Of a stretch of 26,614 bases of DNA, positions 13,644 through 22,217 are shown piece by piece. A program made the translations under genes and the position numbers. Position 1 is the stretch's first letter. Every line of letters begins with the position of its first letter. The stretch covers positions 1 through 26,614 of the forward strand of contig JAZOVB010000197.1 of the NCBI GenBank assembly GCA_045658425.1, read 5' to 3'. The notes beneath the pieces were generated by a model. That model was not told the DNA's origin. It was given only the letters and a program-made list of their open reading frames with translations, and did no database searches. Source of the DNA: SIG450 sp045658425. Lineage in GTDB: Bacteria; Bacillota; Clostridia; UMGS1840; HGM11507.

Positions 13644-16046
13644 CTAGAATATAGGTTCTATATTCCATATATTATCCGCATACTCGGTAACCGAACGGTC
13701 TGCCGCAAACAATCCTGAATTTGCAATATTCTTAAGCGACATTCTTGCAAATTTCATTTTATCATTATAAGCCATATCAACCTTATCGTGAGCCTCACAG
13801 TACGCTCTGAAATCAGCAAGACACATATATGGGTCATTATTTAATAAGTTATTATAGATATTATCAAAGTTTTTACCGTTAATACCTGCTTTAATAAACT
13901 CTAAAACATCACGGATATCCTTATCGTTATCATAGTAATATCTTGGGTTATATCCTCTTTTATAAAGCTCTTCAACCTCATTTGCACGAAGACCGAAAAT
14001 AAAGATATTTTCATCCCCTACCGATTCAAATATTTCAACATTTGCACCATCCATTGTGCCTAAGGTTACAGCTCCGTTTATCATAAATTTCATATTACCT
14101 GTTCCTGAAGCTTCTTTACCAGTCTGAGAAATCTGCTCACTGATATCTGCCGCAGGTATAATAATTTCCGCTAAGGATACACGATAATCGGCAATAAACA
14201 CAACCTTCATATAATCTCTTACATCCGGGTCTTTCTCAATCATTTCAGAAAGAGCGCATATAAGTCTTATAATTTCCTTTGCCATATAATAACCCTTTGA
14301 GGCTTTTGCAGCAAAGATATAAGTTTTAGGCTGTGGTTTCAAGCCTTCAAACTTAATTTTTCTATACATATAGATAATATGAAGAACATTAAGAAGCTGA
14401 CGCTTATATTCGTGAAGTCTTTTAACCTGTATATCAAAAATGGAATTACAGTCAACCGAAATACCATTCGTCTTCAAAATGTAATCTGCCAGTCTCTTTT
14501 TGTTTTCGTGTTTTATTTCAAGAAGCTTTTCAAGAACCTTTTCATCATTTTCAAACTTATTTAAATCTGCTATTTTATAAAGGTCTTTTTTATACATATC
14601 CCCTATTTTTTCTTCCAGCAGTTCTGTTAAAAGAGGATTTGCCTGACACAGCCATCTTCTGTGTGCAATACCATTTGTTACATTGGTAAGTTTGTTCGGG
14701 AATACCGAATGAAATTCCTTAAATGTATCAGCCTTTAAAATTTCCGAATGAAGTTTGGACACACCGTTTACATTAAAGCAACAAGCCATACATAGATTTG
14801 CCATTTTAACCACACCATCGGATATTATGGACATAGCATTTATCTTGTCCGAAAATTCGGGGTGCTTATCGTAAATCATACCGCAAAATCTTCTGTTGAT
14901 TTCTTCAATGATGGTATAAATTCTCGGTAAGTGGGATTTAATCAAATCTATCGGCCATTTTTCAAGAGCTTCACTCATAACCGTATGATTGGTATAAGCT
15001 AATGTATCACAGGTAATTTCCCATGCCTTATCCCACAAATAGCCATAGTCATCCATAAGTATTCTCATAAGTTCGGGTACACATAGCGACGGATGTGTAT
15101 CATTTATATGGATTACCACCTTATCGGCTAAATTATCAAGGGTATTATATCTTTCATAATGCTTTCTTGTAATCTGTTGCATAGAAGCACTTACAAAGAA
15201 GTACTGCTGTTTTACTCTAAGTGATTTTCCATTATAATTATCATCTGCGGGGTATAAAACCTTGGAAATTGAACTTGCGATTGCTTCCTTTTCAGATGCT
15301 TTCCCATGCTCTCCCTGAGCAAACAAATCCATATCAAAGCCTTCCTTACTGTTAGCTCCCCATAGTCTTAACACATTAACAGCCTCAGTATCATGACCCG
15401 AGATAAATAAATCATAAGGTGTGGCGGTAACAGGAACATAGTTTACATGTTCGGTGGAAAGACCTTTCTCGGTCCATATTTCATTTACATTACCAAAGAA
15501 TTTAACCTCAACAGCTTCATCCTTTCTGGGACGGAGCCAGTGTCCGCCAAGTTCAAGCCAGTCATCAGGAAATTCAGTCTGCCAACCATCAACAATTACC
15601 TGCTTAAAGATACCGAAATCATACTTTATTGAAAAGCCTGTTGCCATGTACCCCAAGGATGTCAGAGAATCCATGTAACAGGAAGCAAGTCTGCCAAGAC
15701 CGCCGTTTCCAAGACCCGCATCCGGTTCCATTTCATAAAGCTCTTCAATATCGAAGTTATTTTCCTTAAGCATATTTTTAACATCATCTTCAATGCCTAA
15801 ATTCCAAAGGTTATTTCTTAAGGATGTACCAACAAGGAATTCCATAGACATATAAAACACCTGTTTGGCTTCCTTTTCTTTTGTCTTTTTAGTAAAAGCA
15901 TAACGTTTTTTGGCAAGAACTTCATTGGTTACACCAAGAACTGCCTGATAGATTTGTCTTTTACCTGCAGAGTTTAAATCGCACCCGAAATTAAGCTCTA
16001 TATACTGTTCCATTTTTTCTTTGAATTCTTTTGCGTTGATATTCAT
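13644..16046 (-). CDS. glgP: Glycogen phosphorylase (GT35)
   Basis: PLP-dependent enzyme that removes glucose-1-phosphate from the non-reducing ends of glycogen using inorganic phosphate. It has 800 residues, the family length. The N-terminal part has KQVFYMSMEFLVGTSLRNNL near residue 60 and LGNGGLGRLASCYMDSL near 111; the phosphorylase signature EASGTGNMKF contains the PLP-binding lysine at about 653, followed by GTMDGANVEI. Its ATG shares one base with the glgA stop (TAATG), so synthesis and breakdown enzymes are translationally coupled. The mammalian-type regulatory phosphoserine extension is absent, as usual in bacteria. Confidence 0.97.
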   Translation of the reverse strand: MNINAKEFKEKMEQYIELNFGCDLNSAGKRQIYQAVLGVTNEVLAKKRYAFTKKTKEKEAKQVFYMSMEFLVGTSLRNNLWNLGIEDDVKNMLKENNFDIEELYEMEPDAGLGNGGLGRLASCYMDSLTSLGYMATGFSIKYDFGIFKQVIVDGWQTEFPDDWLELGGHWLRPRKDEAVEVKFFGNVNEIWTEKGLSTEHVNYVPVTATPYDLFISGHDTEAVNVLRLWGANSKEGFDMDLFAQGEHGKASEKEAIASSISKVLYPADDNYNGKSLRVKQQYFFVSASMQQITRKHYERYNTLDNLADKVVIHINDTHPSLCVPELMRILMDDYGYLWDKAWEITCDTLAYTNHTVMSEALEKWPIDLIKSHLPRIYTIIEEINRRFCGMIYDKHPEFSDKINAMSIISDGVVKMANLCMACCFNVNGVSKLHSEILKADTFKEFHSVFPNKLTNVTNGIAHRRWLCQANPLLTELLEEKIGDMYKKDLYKIADLNKFENDEKVLEKLLEIKHENKKRLADYILKTNGISVDCNSIFDIQVKRLHEYKRQLLNVLHIIYMYRKIKFEGLKPQPKTYIFAAKASKGYYMAKEIIRLICALSEMIEKDPDVRDYMKVVFIADYRVSLAEIIIPAADISEQISQTGKEASGTGNMKFMINGAVTLGTMDGANVEIFESVGDENIFIFGLRANEVEELYKRGYNPRYYYDNDKDIRDVLEFIKAGINGKNFDNIYNNLLNNDPYMCLADFRAYCEAHDKVDMAYNDKMKFARMSLKNIANSGLFAADRSVTEYADNIWNIEPIF

Positions 16047-17479
16047 TAATTATCTCCTTTTATAAGTTCTTTATAGAGTGCAATATATTCTTCTGATGCA
16101 TTATCCCAACTTACATCTAAAGACATAGCATTTTTTCTTATTGTTTTACGGTTTTCCTTGTCATAATAAAGGTCGATTGCTCTTTTAACTGCATCCAAAA
16201 AGTCATAGGAATCGTAACTTTGGAAAGTTACGCCCCAGCCCTCTTTTGTTTCGGGGTTATATGCCTTGACTGTATCCTTAAGACCGCCAACAGTATGAAC
16301 TACAGGTATTGTTCCGTATCTCATTGCAATCAGTTGAGAAAGTCCGCAGGGCTCAGATTTTGACGGCATCAGGAAAATATCCGCTCCCGCATAAATTTTA
16401 GATGCCAACTCGGTTGAGAACATCACAACTCCTCTTACCTTATCATGACAGCTTGATTCCCATCCTCTAACTAAGTTTTCATACTCCTCTGAGCCTGTAC
16501 CCAGAATTATAAACTGCGCGTGCAGTTTTGTAAGCTTATCTAAAATCTGATAGAAAAGGTCAAGCCCCTTCTGACTTGTCAGTCTTGTTACCATACCGAT
16601 TAACGGAAGGTCTTCGCTGTCAGAAAGTGCCATTTGCTTTCTTAAGTCACTTTTATTAAAGCGTTTATTCTGAATTCTTTTTATATCGTAATTAGTCTTG
16701 ATTGCTTTATCGGTTGCAGGGTTGAATACCTCTGTATCAATACCGTTTACAATTCCGCGAAGTTTTTCCCTTCTTGCACCCAAAATGTGATAAAGGCCGA
16801 ATGAATGCTCAGGGTGAAGAATTTCCTCTGCATACTGTTTACTAACAGTTGAAACTATATCCGAAGATTCAATACCCGCTTTTAACACATTAATATCACC
16901 GTCATACATCATCAGGGGTTTATGACATACATCCAGTCCGAATAGTTCGCCTAAAACGTATGGGTTGAATTTACCCTGAAACTCTATATTGTGAATAGAT
17001 AATACAGTTTTAATATTTTTATATTCCTCACGGTGACGATAAAAGGCATTAAGATATACAGGCACCATAGCGGTATGCCAGTCATTAGCATTTATAACAT
17101 CGGGAATAAAATCAATTACGGGAATAACTTCTAAAACTGCACGGGAGAAGAAAGTAAATATTTCTCCGTCATCCATTGAGCCATACACCTTTTCGCGATG
17201 GAAATACTGCTCATTATCAATGAAATAATAGATTACACCATTCATTTTGGTTTTAAAAATTCCGCAATAGCTGTTTCTCCAGCTGTTACCCACATTGATA
17301 TTGGTTATATATTCTAATTTTTCACGCATTTCGGATTTAATTGCTGAATAAAGCGGTAAAATAACCCTTGCATCAATACCTTTTTTATTAAGTTCTGCCG
17401 GAAGGGAACCCATAACATCGCCAAGTCCGCCAACCTTGACAAAGGGAGCCGCTTCCGAGGCTGCAAATAATATTTTCAT
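16046..17479 (-). CDS. glgA: Glycogen synthase (ADP-glucose, GT5)
   Basis: Transfers glucose from ADP-glucose to the non-reducing end of alpha-1,4-glucan. The 477 residues open MKILFAASEAAPFVKVGGLGDV, with the ADP-glucose-binding KVGGLGD at 15-21, and the C-terminal Rossmann domain carries LMPSKSEPCGLSQLIAMRYG and VHTVGGLKDTV, the GT5 nucleotide-sugar site. It is the first gene of glgA-glgP-malQ, separated from glgD by 352 bp that contain a promoter and a structured leader. GAAAGGAAA gives a modest ribosome binding site eight to ten bases before ATG 17479. Confidence 0.97.
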   Translation of the reverse strand: MKILFAASEAAPFVKVGGLGDVMGSLPAELNKKGIDARVILPLYSAIKSEMREKLEYITNINVGNSWRNSYCGIFKTKMNGVIYYFIDNEQYFHREKVYGSMDDGEIFTFFSRAVLEVIPVIDFIPDVINANDWHTAMVPVYLNAFYRHREEYKNIKTVLSIHNIEFQGKFNPYVLGELFGLDVCHKPLMMYDGDINVLKAGIESSDIVSTVSKQYAEEILHPEHSFGLYHILGARREKLRGIVNGIDTEVFNPATDKAIKTNYDIKRIQNKRFNKSDLRKQMALSDSEDLPLIGMVTRLTSQKGLDLFYQILDKLTKLHAQFIILGTGSEEYENLVRGWESSCHDKVRGVVMFSTELASKIYAGADIFLMPSKSEPCGLSQLIAMRYGTIPVVHTVGGLKDTVKAYNPETKEGWGVTFQSYDSYDFLDAVKRAIDLYYDKENRKTIRKNAMSLDVSWDNASEEYIALYKELIKGDN

Positions 17480-17774
17480 AAATCAGTTTCCTTTCCTACT
17501 TTTAAATAGGGAATGTAAAAAAACTCCAGACCACCAAAAACGAGATGTATCAATGGTTTTTATATAGAAAACTTATCAAATCAACTATAAAAAGGTAAAG
17601 ATTTTAAATAAATCTTTAAAAATTAAGTTTTTGGTTATGAATAAACTTAGCCACTCGCTGTATCTCATACAGCTTCGGGTAACCCAAAATCAAAGATTTT
17701 GGCTAAGTTTATCCATTCTGAAGATTTTTTCCTATCTCCTATGAATTGTTTTTGGGACTGTAAATAAATTTACA
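17480..17774 (-). ncRNA. Long structured 5' leader of glgA-glgP-malQ
   Basis: About 295 nt of untranslated RNA would precede glgA. Domain 1: a perfect 12-bp stem (17641-17652 with 17701-17712) encloses a 7-bp hairpin (17657-17663 with 17667-17673) and a 6-bp hairpin (17686-17691 with 17695-17700). Domain 2: a perfect 9-bp stem (17533-17541 with 17627-17635) encloses a bulged stem of about 9 bp (17558-17567 with 17585-17593) and a 9-bp hairpin (17596-17604 with 17610-17618). Each domain could therefore be a three-way junction. I recognise no known riboswitch class and see no clear terminator or occluded ribosome binding site. Several helices are AT-rich, so chance pairing is possible for the weaker ones. 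Confidence 0.45.
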
Positions 17775-17779
17775 GTCCC
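17754..17779. promoter_or_regulatory. Operator-like palindrome at the glgA transcription start
   Basis: Perfect 12-bp arms, GGGACTGTAAAT (17754-17765) and ATTTACAGTCCC (17768-17779), with two bases between. It begins one base after the -10 and covers the likely start site near 17774, a typical repressor position. It could also form a hairpin in the RNA, but the first bases would then lie upstream of the start. Confidence 0.6.
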
Positions 17780-17780
17780 T

Positions 17781-17809
17781 ATTATATCATATTTTATTAC
17801 TTAAGCCAA
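17781..17809 (-). promoter_or_regulatory. Promoter of glgA-glgP-malQ
   Basis: On the minus strand, TTGGCT (17804-17809), 17-bp spacer, TATAAT (17781-17786) with an extended -10 TG. It lies 22 bp after the glgD stop. No terminator follows glgD, so readthrough from glgBCD is also possible. Confidence 0.8.
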
Positions 17810-17831
17810 TATAAATATTTACCAAAAATTC

Positions 17832-18941
17832 TTATACAACCTTACCCTTATTTATCATAAATGGCATTGTTTCGGTACCCTTTAAAACCTTATCTCTGGT
17901 AATTAAAACATCGGTATCGGTTATTATGCATTGGGCATCTGCATTTTCCTCGATGATTGTACCCTGCATTATGATTGAATTTTTAACCGAGGCACCTTTC
18001 TTCACCACTACATCACGGAAAATAATACAATTTTCAACAGTACCGTCAATTTTACAGCCGTCTGCAACAAGAGAATTTGTAACATTGGCATTATCTCCAT
18101 ACATAGTCGGCACAGAGTCCTTTATTCTTGTCAGAATTGGATTTACGCCGTGTAACAGTTCAAACCGTACATCCTTTTTAAGCAAATCCATATTGGTTTT
18201 ATAAAATTCTTCGCAAGTTTTAATTTGCGAAACATAACCGTGTGCCTCAAAGCCATAGATTTTATATTCCCTGAAGCTATTGGCAATTATGTTTTTCTTT
18301 ATACTCTGCCAACCGTATGTCATACCCTTATTGATAAGATTTATAAGAAGGTCTTTTTTTAGTAAAACCATATTAAGGAAAACATTTCCCTCTGTTTCCC
18401 CGCCTCTTTGATGTATAAGTGCATCAACAAGTCTTCCATCCTCGTTCAGGGTTACCTGAAGCTCCGGATCGTCTACTGACATATTTTTATACACAAAGGA
18501 AATGTCAGCATCTTTTGCTTCGTGAAATTCCATAAACTGCTTAAGGTCAATATTGGTTACAATATTGGCATCACTGAGCAAACAGTATTCAGGAAGAGAG
18601 GCTTCAATATAATCAATTACACTGTTTAATGCTTCAATTTTATTGGTAACTACACCTGTTCCGTTCTGAAATGGAGTTAAGAATTTAAGACCGCCGTTTT
18701 TACGGTTTAAATCCCAGTCCTTTCCCCAGCCCACATGTTCCATAAGAGAATTATACTTATTTTTTGTTACAATTCCCACGTCGTAGATACCTGCACCAAC
18801 CAAAGCAGAAAGAACAAAATCTATAAGACGGTATCGTCCGCCATAAGGAATGGAGGCTAATGTTCTGTTATTGGCAAGAACATTGGTTTCCGAATTTTCA
18901 TAATCATAACTGTCTGCAAATAATATTGAAAAAGCATTCAT
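17832..18941 (-). CDS. glgD: GlgD, non-catalytic subunit of glucose-1-phosphate adenylyltransferase
   Basis: Partner of GlgC; in Firmicutes GlgD modulates the activity of the GlgC/GlgD complex that makes ADP-glucose. The 369 residues keep the fold: SIPYGGRYRLIDFVLSALVGAG near residue 31, then WGKDWDLNRKNGGLKFLTPF near 73, and a C-terminal left-handed beta-helix with repeated hexapeptides (VENCIIFRDVVVKKGASVKNSIIMQG). The nucleotide-binding GGxGxRL loop is replaced at the N terminus by FADSYDYENSETNVLANNR, which separates it from GlgC and argues against independent catalysis. It lies 12 bp after glgC. Confidence 0.93.
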   Translation of the reverse strand: MNAFSILFADSYDYENSETNVLANNRTLASIPYGGRYRLIDFVLSALVGAGIYDVGIVTKNKYNSLMEHVGWGKDWDLNRKNGGLKFLTPFQNGTGVVTNKIEALNSVIDYIEASLPEYCLLSDANIVTNIDLKQFMEFHEAKDADISFVYKNMSVDDPELQVTLNEDGRLVDALIHQRGGETEGNVFLNMVLLKKDLLINLINKGMTYGWQSIKKNIIANSFREYKIYGFEAHGYVSQIKTCEEFYKTNMDLLKKDVRFELLHGVNPILTRIKDSVPTMYGDNANVTNSLVADGCKIDGTVENCIIFRDVVVKKGASVKNSIIMQGTIIEENADAQCIITDTDVLITRDKVLKGTETMPFMINKGKVV

Positions 18942-18953
18942 TATAATCCCCTC

Positions 18954-20159
18954 CTATTCTTTGCCGCTGTCCGGTTCAATCATTTCACCGGGAAGTACTA
19001 CCTGCCCTGATTTTACACGGGCCCCCTGACCAACAACCGCAATCCCCCATTTACCATCATAGGTTTCAGGGGCGGCACCGACAACTGCACCGTCTTCAAT
19101 AATTGCATCATCTGCTATTATTGCGTATTTTACAACAGCATTTTTACCAACGGTTGTATTTCTCATAATTACCGAATATTCAACCTGAGCACTCTCTTCA
19201 ACTGTTACATCTGAAAATAAAATTGAATAGTTAAGCTTTCCGTTTACATAACAGCCTTCGGTTACCATAGAATTTTCAATATCGGCTTTCTTGTCTATAT
19301 AGTGAGGTGTTGTAATATCGTGACGGCAATAAATTTTCCACAAGGGATCCCATATATTTATTGCAATACTTGGATTAAGTAAATCCATATTTGCCTCCCA
19401 CAAATTATCTATGGTACCAACATCTTTCCAGTATCCGTCAAAAGGATAGGCAAACATTTTCTGATTATCATTAAGCATTGCAGGAATTACATCCTTGCCG
19501 AAGTCATTGGAGGTATTATCTCCCTTTGCTTCGTCTAAGATAAGATATTCCCTTAACTTTGCCCATTTGAATATATATATTCCCATAGATGCCTTATTGG
19601 ATTTAGGCTCCTTTGGTTTTTCTTCAAACTCACTTATGGACAGGTCTGCGTTTGTATTCATAATACCGAAGCTTGACGCCTGTTCAATAGGAACTTCCAT
19701 AACTGCAATTGTTGCATCAGCATCTTTTTTCTTATGGAAGTCAAGCATTTTTGCATAGTCCATTTTATATACATGGTCCCCTGACAGTACAAGCACATAC
19801 TCGGGGTCATACTGTTCAATAAAATTAATATTCTGATATATGGCATTTGCAGTTCCCTTATACCAAGATGCCGAGCTTCCGGTGTATGGAGGCAGGATAT
19901 ACACACCGCCGTTCATTCGGTCTAAATCCCAGGGTTGGCCGTTCCCTATATAGGAATTTAACTCCAAGGGTCTGTACTGAGTAAGAACGCCGACAGTATC
20001 AATGCCTGAATTTGCGCAATTAGATAAAGTAAAGTCAACAATCCTGTACTTACCGCCGAACGGAACTGCGGGTTTGGCGCGTTCTTTTGTAAGAACATAC
20101 AGTCTGTTTCCCTGACCACCAGCTAATAGCATGGCAATCATTTCTTTCTTTTTTGCCAT
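18954..20159 (-). CDS. glgC: Glucose-1-phosphate adenylyltransferase, catalytic subunit
   Basis: Makes ADP-glucose and pyrophosphate from ATP and glucose-1-phosphate, the committed step of bacterial glycogen synthesis. The 401 residues have the nucleotidyltransferase loop LLAGGQGNRL (11-20), RAKPAVPFGGKYRIVDFTLSN (27-47), VLSGDHVYKMDY near 124, FEEKPKEP near 178 and DGYWKDVGTIDNLWEAN near 239, then a C-terminal beta-helix. The usual GGRGTRL reads GGQGNRL, a small change. Its start ATG 20159 follows CGGAGG. It lies 18 bp after glgB and 12 bp before glgD. Confidence 0.97.
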   Translation of the reverse strand: MAKKKEMIAMLLAGGQGNRLYVLTKERAKPAVPFGGKYRIVDFTLSNCANSGIDTVGVLTQYRPLELNSYIGNGQPWDLDRMNGGVYILPPYTGSSASWYKGTANAIYQNINFIEQYDPEYVLVLSGDHVYKMDYAKMLDFHKKKDADATIAVMEVPIEQASSFGIMNTNADLSISEFEEKPKEPKSNKASMGIYIFKWAKLREYLILDEAKGDNTSNDFGKDVIPAMLNDNQKMFAYPFDGYWKDVGTIDNLWEANMDLLNPSIAINIWDPLWKIYCRHDITTPHYIDKKADIENSMVTEGCYVNGKLNYSILFSDVTVEESAQVEYSVIMRNTTVGKNAVVKYAIIADDAIIEDGAVVGAAPETYDGKWGIAVVGQGARVKSGQVVLPGEMIEPDSGKE

Positions 20160-20177
20160 CTTAAAAATACCTCCGAT

Positions 20178-22067
20178 TTATTTATTTTTTCTACCCGCTT
20201 TTTTATAAAAATACACCGTAGAAAAAGCAGGTATGTCAATTTCAATATACTGGTCTCTGCCGTGCATTTTTCCTTTTTTGGAACGAACTTTGGTATTGGA
20301 AACGCCTGTTCCCCCAAACTCACTCGCATCCGTGGAGAATATTTCTTCATAAACTCCGTTTAAGGGAACGCCGATTTTATAGTTTTCCCTTGTTATACTT
20401 GAAAAATTAGAAACACAAAGTATATAGTTTTTATTTTTATCCATTCTTAAAAAGGATATAATATTATTGATATTATCATCAAGGGCCGCCCAGTCAAAAC
20501 CATCCCAGCTGTTATCAAGCTCCCAGAAGCACGGATTTTTCTTATATACTCCATTAAGACCTTTCATAAAGTTTTGAAGCTTAGCATGGCTTTCATAGGC
20601 TAAAAGCTTCCAATCAAGTTCTTTTTCTTCATTCCATTCAATAAACTGACCGAATTCAGCACCCATAAACATAAGCTTTTTACCGGGATGGGCAAACATA
20701 TACCCCAGATACGCTCTTAAATTTGCAAATTTATCCTCATACTCTCCCGGCATTTTGGATAAAAGAGACCGTTTTCCGTGAACAACCTCATCGTGAGATA
20801 AAGGAAGAACAAAATTCTCAGAAAAAGCATAGGTTAAAGAAAAGGTAAGATTATTATGAACACCTTTTCTGAAGAACGGATCCTGCTCCATATAGTTCAA
20901 AGAATCATTCATCCAGCCCATATTCCATTTATAGTTAAAACCAAGTCCGCCATCTTCCACAGGATGAGTAACCATAGGCCATGCGGTAGATTCCTCTGCA
21001 ATCATCATAATACCTTTATGAGCAGAAAAAACATACTTATTAAGCTTTTTTATAAATTCAATGGCTTCTATATTTCCGTTTCCGCCAAACTCGTTAGGAC
21101 GCCAGTTTCCGTCTTTTTTTCCATAGTCAAGATAAAGCATAGATGCAACTGCATCAACCCTTAAGCCGTCTATATGATATTTTGAGAACCAGAAACTTGC
21201 ATTGGAAATAAGAAAGGATATAACCTCTTTTTTTCCATAGTCAAAAATTCTTGTTCCCCAGTCGGGATGCTCTCTTTTCAACTCGTCTTCATATTCGTAA
21301 AGACAGGTTCCATCAAATTCAAAAAGTCCAAATTCATCTTTTGGGAAATGAGCCGGTACCCAATCCAAAATAATACCTATACCATTGTTATGACATTTAT
21401 TTACAAACTCCATAAATTCCTTGGGAGTGCCATATCTTGATGTTGGTGCAAAATAGCCTGTAACCTGATAACCCCAGGATTTATCATAAGGATATTCGGT
21501 AAGAGGCATAAGCTCTATATGCGTATAGCCCATTTCTTTAATATAGGGAATAAGTTCATCAGCCATTTTAAGATAATTAAAACAATTACCATCTTCATAC
21601 CGTCTCCATGAGCCCATATGAAGTTCATAAATGCTTACAGGCTTATTATAGGGAGCTTCCCTCTTACTCATCCAGCTTTTATCAGACCATTTAAAACCTT
21701 CTAAATCATAAACCTTGGAGCAGGTTCCGGGACGGGTTTCGGAATGATAAGCATAAGGATCGGCTTTATAAAGCTCTCTTCCATCACCTGTTATTATTAG
21801 ATATTTATAAGAATCAAATTCTTTAACACCTTTTACAATACACTCAAAAATACCACCATCTGTTATACGAAAGGCTTTGTGAGAATATTTTTCCCAATTA
21901 TTGAAGGAACCGGTAACATAAACCTCTTTAGCATGAGGCGCCCACACCCTGAACACGCATACATCCTCGTAAATATGCGCACCCATATAGTCATAGGTTG
22001 TATAATTCGTTCCCTCGTGGAACAAATATTCAGCCACCTTATTATCCTCATTGATAATTTTTCTCAT
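20178..22067 (-). CDS. glgB: 1,4-alpha-glucan branching enzyme (GH13)
   Basis: Cuts an alpha-1,4 chain and rejoins it as an alpha-1,6 branch, creating branch points in glycogen. The 629 residues have an N-terminal CBM48 module (about 33-115, with FRVWAPHAKEVYVTGSFNNW) and a GH13 barrel. Catalytic residues are Asp305 (GLRVDAVASM), Glu358 (IAEEST) and Asp426 (LSHDEVVHGK); region I reads DWVPAHFP. It is the first gene of glgB-glgC-glgD. ATG 22067 follows GGAGGG, and the N terminus EYLFHEGTNYTTYDYMGAH aligns with Bacillus GlgB. It is transcribed divergently from the GH13 hydrolase. Confidence 0.97.
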   Translation of the reverse strand: MRKIINEDNKVAEYLFHEGTNYTTYDYMGAHIYEDVCVFRVWAPHAKEVYVTGSFNNWEKYSHKAFRITDGGIFECIVKGVKEFDSYKYLIITGDGRELYKADPYAYHSETRPGTCSKVYDLEGFKWSDKSWMSKREAPYNKPVSIYELHMGSWRRYEDGNCFNYLKMADELIPYIKEMGYTHIELMPLTEYPYDKSWGYQVTGYFAPTSRYGTPKEFMEFVNKCHNNGIGIILDWVPAHFPKDEFGLFEFDGTCLYEYEDELKREHPDWGTRIFDYGKKEVISFLISNASFWFSKYHIDGLRVDAVASMLYLDYGKKDGNWRPNEFGGNGNIEAIEFIKKLNKYVFSAHKGIMMIAEESTAWPMVTHPVEDGGLGFNYKWNMGWMNDSLNYMEQDPFFRKGVHNNLTFSLTYAFSENFVLPLSHDEVVHGKRSLLSKMPGEYEDKFANLRAYLGYMFAHPGKKLMFMGAEFGQFIEWNEEKELDWKLLAYESHAKLQNFMKGLNGVYKKNPCFWELDNSWDGFDWAALDDNINNIISFLRMDKNKNYILCVSNFSSITRENYKIGVPLNGVYEEIFSTDASEFGGTGVSNTKVRSKKGKMHGRDQYIEIDIPAFSTVYFYKKAGRKNK

Positions 22068-22107
22068 TCCGAATCTACCCTCCGCCTAAATATGCATTCT
22101 TTTTGTC

Positions 22108-22136
22108 ATTATATCACATATTTTTTTATTTGTATA
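22108..22136 (-). promoter_or_regulatory. Promoter of glgB-glgC-glgD
   Basis: On the minus strand, a weak -35 TATACA (22131-22136), 17-bp spacer, and TATAAT (22108-22113) with an extended -10 TG. Its -35 lies 21 bp from the -35 of the divergent GH13 gene. Confidence 0.6.
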
Positions 22137-22157
22137 CAGTTATTTTTTAGTTTAATC

Positions 22158-22186
22158 TTGACAATTTTAAATATTAATAGTATTCT
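22158..22186 (+). promoter_or_regulatory. Promoter of the GH13 hydrolase
   Basis: TTGACA (22158-22163), 17-bp spacer, TATTCT (22181-22186), 32 bp before the start codon. Confidence 0.7.
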
Positions 22187-22217
22187 AAGTCGACACACTA
22201 ATAAAAGAGGTGAAATA

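Noticed and set aside
17641..17712. Insertion of a MITE between glgD and glgA
   Set aside because: The 12-bp inverted repeat could be transposon ends, but there is no target-site duplication, no second copy in the window, and nested hairpins plus a neighbouring second junction fit a leader RNA better.
20856..21164. 102-codon plus-strand open frame within glgB
   Set aside because: It is the antisense shadow of a well-conserved gene, with no promoter or ribosome binding site of its own.
21879..22217. N-terminal extension of the GH13 hydrolase by 113 codons
   Set aside because: It would lie antisense within glgB and cross both promoters. ATG 22218 has a good ribosome binding site and begins a plausible N-terminal domain.
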